Made by a program: the position numbers and the translations under genes
Notes under the pieces: model-generated
Seen by the model: the letters and a program-made list of their open reading frames with translations, nothing else
The model's database searches: none
Told to the model about the DNA's origin: nothing
DNA from: Candidatus Latescibacterota bacterium
GTDB lineage: Bacteria > Latescibacterota > UBA2968 > UBA8231
Length of the DNA: 9,063 nucleotides
Direction of reading: 5' to 3'
NCBI GenBank assembly: GCA_003529325.1
Contig: DPVW01000215.1
Location: 9,147 to 18,209 of the forward strand
Part shown: one piece after another, positions 1 through 6,600 of the stretch
Layout: every line of letters begins with the position of its first letter
Position numbering within the stretch: the stretch's first letter is position 1

Positions 1-2
1 AG

Positions 3-176
3 TCCACCGGAGGTCTGACCCGGACCGGCGCAGGACGGCATGTCACTCTGGCAGGCTCCCAAGGTCCCACGGTGCGCCCCACGATTCTACCCAAACCGTT
101 GTACGACAATGGGATCCGCTGCCAATTCTGGGCGTCTATGGGATTGGGCACGGAGATTGCATACGGGTACGAGTGA
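3..176 (+). CDS. possible C-terminal end of an upstream gene (partial)
   Basis: The plus-strand frame beginning at base 3 is open from the window edge to a TGA at 174-176, giving about 57 residues that end in IAYGYE. Third-position GC is roughly two-thirds, somewhat lower than in the tamB gene but not random-looking. I cannot assign the peptide to a family. A second frame, starting at base 2, also stays open to a stop at 221-223 but uses many AGG and CGG arginine codons and looks less like a gene. The tail could equally be chance in GC-rich DNA. The gene start, if real, lies outside the window. Confidence 0.25.
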   Translation, partial: STGGLTRTGAGRHVTLAGSQGPTVRPTILPKPLYDNGIRCQFWASMGLGTEIAYGYE

Positions 177-243
177 CCGCCGCCTCGCATCCTGCGACTG
201 CAGATGTATATTCCGGCAGGTGACATCAAGCAGTTCATACTCT

Positions 244-251
244 GGAGGTGA
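244..251 (+). promoter_or_regulatory. strong Shine-Dalgarno site for the zinc peptidase
   Basis: GGAGGTGA matches the anti-Shine-Dalgarno end of 16S rRNA over eight bases. It sits five bases before the GTG at 257-259. The alternative in-frame GTG at 248-250 lies inside this site and so cannot be served by it. This decides the start of the following gene. Confidence 0.75.
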
Positions 252-256
252 TTCCG

Positions 257-946
257 GTGTTCCCATTCTTTTTTGACGGGACCATGGTCCTGTTGCTTCC
301 GGCAATGGCACTGGCTCTGTATGCACAAAGCAAGGTCAAGCGTGCCTATAAGAAGTACAGTCTGATTGACTCATCGGCGGGACTCACGGGGGCTGAGACG
401 GCGCGCCGTCTGTTGCGGGAAAATGGTATCGTCGATGTCGCTGTCGAGGAGACGGGCGGCACGTTGTCCGATCACTACGATCCGCGGGTCAAAGTGGTGC
501 GTCTGTCTTCGGGGATCTACCGCGGCCACCATCTGGCGGGTCTGGCTGTGGCGGCCCACGAAGTAGGGCATGCCATTCAGCATGCCGGCGGTTATTTCGC
601 CCTGAATCTGCGGCATACCTTTCTACCGGTAGCCAACATCGGCTCCTGGGCGTCGTTCCCGTTGTTCATCATTGGGTTCATGTTCCAGTCACCGCAGATG
701 GTCGATATCGGGATCTTGCTCTACGCCGGTGTCGTGGGTTTTCAGTTGATCACACTGCCAGTGGAATTCAATGCGAGTTCCCGGGCGATGGCGCAGCTGG
801 TGGATGGTCAGTATCTGCAGGCATCGGAGGCGGCGCATGCGAAGAAGGTGCTCAATGCCGCTGCCCTGACCTATGTTGCGGCGACGGCGACGGCTGTCAT
901 GCATCTCGTGCGTCTGCTCATTCTGCGCCAGGGGATGAGGGACTGA
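257..946 (+). CDS. YugP-family neutral zinc metallopeptidase, membrane-bound
   Basis: The 229-residue product matches the YugP/Zn_peptidase_2 family of membrane-embedded putative zinc proteases along its whole length. An N-terminal hydrophobic segment (about residues 9-23) is followed by the family-typical LYAQSKV stretch at 21-27, the GLTGAE motif at 42-47 and SDHYDPR at 71-77. The zinc-binding HEVGH lies at 101-105 in a HEVGHAIQHA context. A probable third ligand is Glu170 in LPVEFNAS. Hydrophobic segments near 124-143, 148-167 and 201-224 suggest a multi-pass membrane protein. Length is normal for the family (about 220-230). I chose GTG 257 because of the strong ribosome binding site; a GTG nine bases upstream would add three residues. 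Substrates of the family are not established. The gene stands alone here and converges with the radical SAM gene. Family assignment is firm; cellular role is unknown. Confidence 0.93.
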   Translation: MFPFFFDGTMVLLLPAMALALYAQSKVKRAYKKYSLIDSSAGLTGAETARRLLRENGIVDVAVEETGGTLSDHYDPRVKVVRLSSGIYRGHHLAGLAVAAHEVGHAIQHAGGYFALNLRHTFLPVANIGSWASFPLFIIGFMFQSPQMVDIGILLYAGVVGFQLITLPVEFNASSRAMAQLVDGQYLQASEAAHAKKVLNAAALTYVAATATAVMHLVRLLILRQGMRD

Positions 947-1081
947 CACGCGAGTTTGGTGGTTCATTAACATCGGCTGATCACGCGCTACGGATCGAGT
1001 CGACTACGTCGACTCTACGGCGGCGCTAGGCCAGACGGTCTCGCTGGAGTACCGACATCGCATCACAATCTGTCATGCCTC
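947..1081. other. convergent intergenic spacer
   Basis: These 135 bases separate the 3' ends of the zinc-peptidase gene and the minus-strand radical SAM gene. No coding frame with a plausible start is present. The notable content is the inverted repeat at 997-1015, flanked by two copies of CTACGG (988-993 and 1015-1020). I see no T-rich tract on either strand. Confidence 0.6.
997..1015. terminator. perfect inverted repeat, possible bidirectional terminator
   Basis: GAGTCGAC at 997-1004 is followed by the three-base loop TAC and its exact complement GTCGACTC at 1008-1015. The 8-bp stem lies about 50 bases past one stop codon and 70 bases past the other, between convergent genes, where a shared terminator is expected. 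There is no run of T on either strand, so it is not a classical intrinsic terminator. Each arm contains the self-complementary GTCGAC, so a protein-binding site or an mRNA 3'-end stabiliser is an alternative. The repeat is seen directly; the terminator role is inferred. Confidence 0.4.
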
Positions 1082-2179
1082 CTAATGGAAATCGGCGAGG
1101 CGTATGGGTTGGCGGCGGGCACCCCAGGTTCCTGGGGGGCCGTTGAAAATGCCTGCCAGGGGGGTGCCGCAGTTGGTGCACGCGCCCTGCTCGTCAAGGG
1201 CCCAGTGGGTGAGGGTGTACCAGTCGCGGGCGATGAGGGGTTGGTTGCAGTCTGTGCAGGTAGTGGTGCCGCCTTGTTCGTCGTGGACGTTGCCGGTGTA
1301 GGCGTGGTGGATGCCATTCGTGTGGGCGATCCGGCGGGCGCGTGAGAGGGTTGCAGGTGGTGTCGGCTCTACTTCCAGCATGCGGTAGTCGGGGTGGAAG
1401 GCGGTGAAGTGGATGGGGACGTTGGCGCCGAGGTGTTCGACAATCCAGGACGTCATTTTCTCCAGTTCGGCGTCCGTATCGTTCTGTCCCGGAATCAGCA
1501 GGTTGGTGAGTTCGAACCAGACGTCGGTTTCGTCGGCCAGATATTGCAGTGTTTCGAGCACCGCCGCCAAGCTGCCACCGCAGATCTTGTGATAGAACTG
1601 TTCGGTGAAGGCCTTCAGGTCGACGTTGGCGGCATCCATGGCTTCGAAGAATTCGTGTCGTGGCTCCGCACAGATCTCTCCTGCTGTCACCGCCACTGTG
1701 CGGATCCCAAGTTCGTGGCAGGCGTGGGCGACGTCGACGGCGTACTCCAGAAAGATGACGGGATCGTTGTAGGTGAAGGCGACGCTCGAACATCCGAGGT
1801 GGTGGGCCGCTCTGGCGATCGTCTCGGGGGAGGCGGCATCGGCGAGGGTGTCGACTTCGCGGGATTTGCTGATGTCCCAGTTCTGGCAGAAATGGCAGGT
1901 GAGGTTGCAGCCCGCTGTGCCGAAGGACAGGACCGGTGTGCCCGGCAGGAAGTGGTTCAGTGGTTTCTTTTCAACGGGATCGACGCAGAAACCACTCGAA
2001 CGGCCATACGTGGTCAACACCATCTGCGCGCCAGCTCTGGCGCGGACGAAACAGAGTCCACGTTGGCCGTCACGCAACCTGCAGAAACGTGGACAGAGGT
2101 CGCACTGCAGGCGTCCGTCCTCCAAGGGGTGCCAGTAACGGCCCGGTATCGTCGAAGTTTCTTGCCCCTCTGTGCTCAT
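1082..2179 (-). CDS. amrS: AmmeMemoRadiSam system radical SAM enzyme AmrS
   Basis: The 365-residue protein is a radical SAM enzyme of the pyruvate-formate-lyase-activase-like branch that accompanies Memo and AMMECR1 proteins. The catalytic [4Fe-4S] motif CxxxCxxC is CNLTCHFC at 91-98. Upstream is a second cysteine set, C26, C29, C33 and C43, in the pattern CDLCPRFC...RGLC that is typical of this subfamily and could hold another metal centre. VDPVEKKPLNHFLPGT (about 67-81) and FTYNDPVIFLEY are further subfamily signatures. The C-terminus carries two CxxC pairs (C308/C311 and C334/C337) resembling a zinc ribbon or rubredoxin knuckle, followed by PPGTWGARRQPIRL. The start ATG (complement of 2177-2179) has only a weak AGGG upstream. 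The gene is divergent from its partners amrB and amrA, 59 bases away. The reaction catalysed by the family is not established to my knowledge. A long antisense frame covers the gene but is a shadow. Confidence 0.93.
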   Translation of the reverse strand: MSTEGQETSTIPGRYWHPLEDGRLQCDLCPRFCRLRDGQRGLCFVRARAGAQMVLTTYGRSSGFCVDPVEKKPLNHFLPGTPVLSFGTAGCNLTCHFCQNWDISKSREVDTLADAASPETIARAAHHLGCSSVAFTYNDPVIFLEYAVDVAHACHELGIRTVAVTAGEICAEPRHEFFEAMDAANVDLKAFTEQFYHKICGGSLAAVLETLQYLADETDVWFELTNLLIPGQNDTDAELEKMTSWIVEHLGANVPIHFTAFHPDYRMLEVEPTPPATLSRARRIAHTNGIHHAYTGNVHDEQGGTTTCTDCNQPLIARDWYTLTHWALDEQGACTNCGTPLAGIFNGPPGTWGARRQPIRLADFH

Positions 2180-2214
2180 TCCGGTACCCTAGGCACAGGG
2201 GAGCTTGCCGCCAA
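2162..2214. promoter_or_regulatory. candidate divergent promoters between amrS and amrB
   Basis: Only 59 bases separate the two divergent starts, so promoters must lie here or just inside amrS. On the plus strand TTGCCC (2162-2167) and TACCCT (2185-2190) are 17 bases apart. On the minus strand TTGGCG (complement of 2209-2214) and TAGGGT (complement of 2186-2191) are also 17 bases apart. The two -10-like boxes nearly coincide. Each box keeps only 3-4 of 6 sigma-70 consensus bases, and the minus-strand pair would give a very short leader. The spacing is seen directly; promoter activity is speculative. Confidence 0.25.
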
Positions 2215-2225
2215 GCATCATTTCT

Positions 2226-2230
2226 GGGAG
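2226..2230 (+). promoter_or_regulatory. ribosome binding site supporting the amrB start
   Basis: GGGAG lies eight bases before the GTG at 2239-2241. It supports that GTG over the many upstream in-frame start codons, which lie antisense within amrS and would prepend about 100 residues unrelated to the family. Confidence 0.55.
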
Positions 2231-2238
2231 ACAGGACC

Positions 2239-3030
2239 GTGAGTGCTGTGCGCCCTGCCATCGCGGCGGGCACGTTCTATCCTGATGACCCCACAGCTCT
2301 GGCAGGGATCGTCGATGACTACCTGGCGTCTGCGACAGCCAGCGTCTCTATCGGTACGCCACCCAAAGTTCTGATCGTACCACACGCGGGGTATCCGTAC
2401 TCCGGGCCTATCGCAGCCTCGGCGTATGCCGCTGTTCACGGTGCCGCCATCGATCGAGTCGTCATGTTTGGGCCCGCCCATCGTTGGCCTGTCAGCGGTC
2501 TGGCACTGCCGACTGCTTCCTCCTTTGAGACGCCTCTCGGGTCGGTAGCCATCGACACCGATGCGCTGTTGCGTGCCGATTCTCTGCGGTCTGTAACCCT
2601 CGTCGATGCCGCGCACACGCAGGAACACGCAATCGAGGTCCAACTGCCTTTTCTGCAGCGGTGCCTTCCCGAGGGTTTTCGTCTGGTGCCATTTGTCGTT
2701 GGCAGAACGACCCCAGCGCAGGTGGAAGAGGTCCTGGATGAGTTGTGGGGCTCGAGCGAGACATTGATCGTCATCAGCTCCGATCTGAGTCACTTCCACG
2801 ACTACGACACGGCGCGGCAACTCGATGCGGATACGTCCGCTGCCATCGAGGGTTTGGAGCCGCAGAGATTGCCCGAAGGGGGGGCCTGCGGTCGTGTGCC
2901 CATTCAGGCCGTGTTGAGTGCAGCAGCTCGTCGCAAAATGACAGCTCGTACCGTGGATCTGCGCAACTCCGGAGACACGGCGGGAGGCCGCGACGAAGTC
3001 GTCGGGTATGGTGCGTATGTCATCAGTTGA
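2239..3030 (+). CDS. amrB: Memo-like protein AmrB of the AmmeMemoRadiSam system
   Basis: The 263-residue product belongs to the Memo family, whose fold resembles the LigB class III extradiol dioxygenases. It opens with the family-typical RPAIAAGTFYPDDP. Conserved putative metal or active-site residues are all present: His49 in PHAGYPYSG, His81 in FGPAHRWP, His130 in EHAIEVQLPFLQ, His185/His187 in SSDLSHFHDY and Cys217 in GGACGRVPI. His49 and His81 fall at the same numbers as in human MEMO1, and Cys217 corresponds to its active-site-pocket cysteine. Start GTG 2239 is chosen for its ribosome binding site and because the conserved N-terminus begins there; longer upstream starts would run through antisense amrS. 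The stop overlaps the start of amrA, suggesting translational coupling. Human MEMO1 binds metals, but the bacterial reaction is not known to me. Identification is secure; function is open. Confidence 0.94.
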   Translation: MSAVRPAIAAGTFYPDDPTALAGIVDDYLASATASVSIGTPPKVLIVPHAGYPYSGPIAASAYAAVHGAAIDRVVMFGPAHRWPVSGLALPTASSFETPLGSVAIDTDALLRADSLRSVTLVDAAHTQEHAIEVQLPFLQRCLPEGFRLVPFVVGRTTPAQVEEVLDELWGSSETLIVISSDLSHFHDYDTARQLDADTSAAIEGLEPQRLPEGGACGRVPIQAVLSAAARRKMTARTVDLRNSGDTAGGRDEVVGYGAYVIS

Positions 3031-3598
3031 CCTGGAACAACGACTGAGTTTCGAAGAGCGCCACACACTGCTGGGTGTGGCGCGAAGGTCCATCGACGAA
3101 GGATTGCGTGCGGGCACGCCGTTGGAGGTGGACGTCGCCGAGTATGCCGGTCAGCTCCGTGAAATGCGGGCCTGCTTTGTCACCCTGCGGATGGCGGATG
3201 ACGCGCTGCGTGGTTGCATCGGCAGTTCCGAAGCGGTCAGGCCTCTGGTAGCCGACGTGGCACACAACGCCTGGGCGGCGGCCAACAGCGATCCGCGCTT
3301 CGACCCACTACGCCCTGAGGAGTTTGCCGCTCTGCATGTGCACATCTCCGTTCTCAGCCCCCTCGAGCCGCTGCCAGCCAAATCCGAAGAGGAACTGCTC
3401 GAACATATTCGTCCCGGTATCGATGGCCTTCTCGTACAGGAGGGGAGTCAACGAGGTACGTTGCTGCCTGCCGTATGGGAGTCGCTGCCGGATGCACGGC
3501 GGTTCCTCTACGAGGTACGCCGCAAGGCGGGGTTGCCGGGGAACTACTGGTCAGCATCGCTCTCCTTTTCCCGCTATACAGCGGAGTCCTTCGACTGA
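3008..3598 (+). CDS. amrA: AMMECR1-domain protein AmrA of the AmmeMemoRadiSam system
   Basis: The product (196 residues from this start) is a single AMMECR1 domain. Its signature LRGCIG is at residues 67-72, with SDPRFDPL at 94-101, the HVHISVLSPLEPL strand at 110-122, QRGTLLPAVWE at 149-158 and the C-terminal FSRYTAESF. Length is normal for bacterial members. ATG 3008 overlaps the end of amrB by 23 bases. ATG 3017 is an equally possible start (193 residues, 14-base overlap), since neither has a clear ribosome binding site; coupling to amrB translation is likely. AMMECR1 proteins occur in all domains of life; the conserved LRGCIG loop is thought to be functional, but no activity is firmly established. 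Co-occurrence with AmrB and AmrS supports a shared process. Family certain; start moderately certain. Confidence 0.92.
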   Translation: MVRMSSVDLEQRLSFEERHTLLGVARRSIDEGLRAGTPLEVDVAEYAGQLREMRACFVTLRMADDALRGCIGSSEAVRPLVADVAHNAWAAANSDPRFDPLRPEEFAALHVHISVLSPLEPLPAKSEEELLEHIRPGIDGLLVQEGSQRGTLLPAVWESLPDARRFLYEVRRKAGLPGNYWSASLSFSRYTAESFD

Positions 3599-3637
3599 CG
3601 AAATCGGCAGTACGATGAGCTGCGTGGGCATGTTCCC
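3599..3637 (+). other. short amrA-tamB spacer with possible mini-ORF
   Basis: The gap is 39 bases, with no terminator-like hairpin and no convincing promoter. An eight-codon frame starting ATG at 3615 (MSCVGMFP) ends with a TGA at 3639-3641 that overlaps the tamB GTG start as GTGA. No strong Shine-Dalgarno precedes either start; the best candidate for tamB is GTGGG at 3624-3628. The mini-ORF might couple translation into tamB, or it may be chance. Confidence 0.3.
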
Positions 3638-6600
3638 GTGAGCCGCCCCGCCATCGCCTGGCGTGTGAGCCTGGCCGCTCTTCTGGTTGGCCTCGCCGTG
3701 TTGGGTCTGACGCCTGTCGGTGTCTGGCTCGCCACGGCGGCGGTGGACGTGGCGGCGGAGACACGTGGTTGGGAACTTGAGGTTGGCGATCACAGTGGGG
3801 CCCTGGCCTCCCGCGCCGTGTTACGGTCCGTGCACCTGCGCCAGCAGACACAAGGTCTGGACATCGAGATCACCGAGCTCTCCCTGGCACCGTGGTCGTG
3901 GGAGGTGGAGCTGCAGAAGCCGCACGTGCGTTGGCAGCAAACACCGACAGAGGAGTCGACTGCCACCACCAAGCGAGACACGGTGAAGCTGCCCCTCGCC
4001 GATCTGCCAGTGGTCGTAGTGGTGGGGGGTGCGTTCGAGTTCGGTGCTGGCGATCGCGTCATCGAGGCCAGTGACATCAACGCGAGGTTATCCCCCACCG
4101 AAGAACAAATGGCGGAGGTGGATCTGTCACTCGGCAACTGGTCGATCAGGACCGACGCCCACACCATCGCCAGCGGCTCGGCGCGATCTCGCTGGCATCT
4201 CACCACCACCACCGTGCAACTGCAGGAGGCTTTCATCCGTGCCGTCGCGGGAGAGACACAGGCTACCTTGCGGGGTACGGGTGTCGTCGAGCTTGCGCCG
4301 ACACTGGATATCTCGTCGTCCTTCATAATTGAAGGTGCAACTCATGGCCTCGAACAACTGTGGCTCGACGCCAGCGTCGAGGGCTCGCTGGCGCCACTTG
4401 TGCTGCAGGTCACGGCTCAAGGAGAAGCAACACACCCGTCCCTCGGTCCACTGAAGGCGCAGGCGGCGGGAAGTATCGACAGTGCGTTGGTGCGTGCTGA
4501 TTCCTTCGATGTCGATGTTGCAGGGGGGCATGTTGCCGGGGGTGCAACCTGGAGGTCAGCGGGGGGACTTGATGTTGTCGCTCGCATCGATGGCATCGGC
4601 CTGACGGGGCTCACCAACGAAAGGCTTGCGGGGATTCTTCAGGGACGAGTGGAGCTGCATGGGGACGTGGACAACCCTCATGTGAGGACCGAACTGCAGG
4701 CATTTCAGGTCCTCGGTATCGCTCCGGATCCCATCGATCTTGTCGTCAACGCCGAACTTGAGGACCACAGGTTGACGGCGCATCTCGTCTGCGACCAGGT
4801 GGGGACACTCGACGTCGAGGGGGACCTGGACCGCACGCAACACGATCTGCGACTGCAAGGTGAACTGGATGTGGCGCCGTGGTTGGGTCGAAGCTGGCCC
4901 CTGTCGGTGAGGGGCAGGCTGCATACCGACACACTGGCAGTCGGACTGTCCACTGCGCGTCTGCCCTTTGGCGACGAGCCGCCGGGACCTGTAAGGATGG
5001 AGGTAACCCTCTCCGCGTGGCGGCATCTGGATCTGGGTTTCGTCCTCGATGGTGGTCAGGTGCTGGCCCATGCTCGGATGGATCTTGCGAAGGGTCAGCT
5101 GGATACGTTGACAGCATCCTCTCGTGGACTCTCACTGGCGCACCTGTCGCGGATGGTAACGGGCCAGCTACATGGCCGGATTGCGGCTGGGGGCATGCTG
5201 GGACTGGGTGCGCGTGGCGAGGTGTCGTTGCGGGTAGATGATCTCGGCATCGCGGGCTGGCGCCTCGGACCGACAACGCTGTCGACACGATTCGTGGATG
5301 GCGTCGCCTCCATCGAGGCTGGCGCACCGGGCCTCGAGCTCCACGCCGTGATCGATACGTCCGGCACGACAAGTGTCGATGGTCTGCTGCAGAATGCAAT
5401 CATCTACCGAGAGAATGGGAGAGACTCGATTCGTCTCACGGGGCGCTTCCGTGGCGTCGCGCCAATCGGCCACGTGGCATCCGGTGCCATGCAGGTCGAA
5501 CTCGACAGTGCGCGTGCCGAATTCTCCGGCTGGAAGATGAATCTGCCGGAGGGTGTTGCAGCAGAATACACCGACGGCGAGGCGCGACTGACGACGACAC
5601 GGATGGTGACGCCCCTGGGAACCGTGCACCTCGGCGGCGTTCTGGCGTCGGATCATCTCGACTTCGCAGCGAGGATCGACTCCTTTGATACTGCAGACCT
5701 CGAGGGAATCACGGCGCAAGGCGCCGGGCGGTTGTCGGTTTATGGCAGTGCGGAGGAACCGCGGGCGCAGCTGCGGGCAGGGCTGAAGTCCCTGGCACTG
5801 GGTGGCCGAGAGTTGGGGGAACTGACGGCCACCCTCGAGTTGAGCGACAGCCTGCGTGGGACCTTGCAACTCGGCGTCCCTTCGGCGACAACAGAGACCG
5901 GGTCTGGACTCACCATCAACCTGTCGGCACCGAATGCAGACTTCCGAGTCGGCGCATCGACGGGTCAGGAACAAGCCCACATTCGGCTTGAAGCGAACAG
6001 ACTCGATGCTTCCACGATCGCCACGTATGCACTCGACGATTCGACCGATCTGAGGGTGAGTCTGTCTGCTGGTCTGACCTTTCCGGCAAAGCAACTGCTC
6101 CATGGAATCAACTGGCGTGATCTCTCCGGCCAGCTAGTGCTGCGGGAGCTCGATCTGGCACGCGATCGGGTCCGACTACGCCTGGCGAAACCATCGCGAG
6201 CGGAACTGTCCGGGGGCATGGGTTCGACGGAAGGGTTTGACCTGCCAGTGGAGATCTTCCGACGAGATACCGAGGCGTTCGAGCCGGCGGGTGTGATCCA
6301 TATCGAGGCTCAGCTCGCCGGCGCCGGTGGTGGCTTGATGATCCGCGCGGAGGACCTCGAATTGGAGGCGGTGGCTCGTGCCATTCCCGGTCGGGTCTCT
6401 CTACCAGCAGGTCTACTGTCACTACAAGCGAATCTAACGGGGACGTCCGGTGCCCTCGCCCTCGATGCCACCGCAGAGGTCGAACTGGACGAACTCGGCC
6501 AGCTGTCGGCCCGGGTTTTCGGTCGGCCTCGGAAGTGGAATGCGAGTGCTACGTGGGTGAGTCTGGTTGAGGACAGTCTGCGTGTGACGGCGTCGGCGCC

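Larger units (their letters stand above)
1..256. other. leading stretch without a confident gene
   Basis: No recognisable full gene lies here. Several frames stay open for part of the stretch, but none gives a protein I recognise. A -10-like TATATT sits at 207-212, about 45 bases before the zinc-peptidase start. I find no convincing -35 box at the right distance, so I do not call a promoter. The final 13 bases hold the ribosome binding site of the next gene. Confidence 0.5.

Noticed and set aside
1122..1137. Perfect 7-bp dyad CCCCAGG-TT-CCTGGGG
   Set aside because: It lies inside amrS, where it encodes the PPGTWG segment; no T tract follows, so coding constraint explains it better than a terminator.
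1936..2238. N-terminal extension of amrB by about 100 codons
   Set aside because: The extension is antisense to amrS and unlike the family; GTG 2239 has a ribosome binding site and begins the conserved Memo N-terminus.
1394..2242. 282-codon plus-strand open frame opposite amrS
   Set aside because: It lies antisense to a clearly identified radical SAM gene, has no recognisable motifs, and arises from the GC-rich codon pattern of the real gene.
2877..2884. Run of seven G in amrB as a possible frameshift site
   Set aside because: The frame is intact on both sides, with the conserved GGACGRVPI motif directly following, so nothing indicates slippage.
2218..3117. 299-codon minus-strand open frame opposite amrB
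   Set aside because: It is a shadow of the Memo gene; the translation is rich in Arg and Ser and matches nothing.
5168..6103. 311-codon minus-strand open frame inside tamB
   Set aside because: It is antisense to the continuous 1436-codon tamB frame, with no motifs or ribosome binding site.
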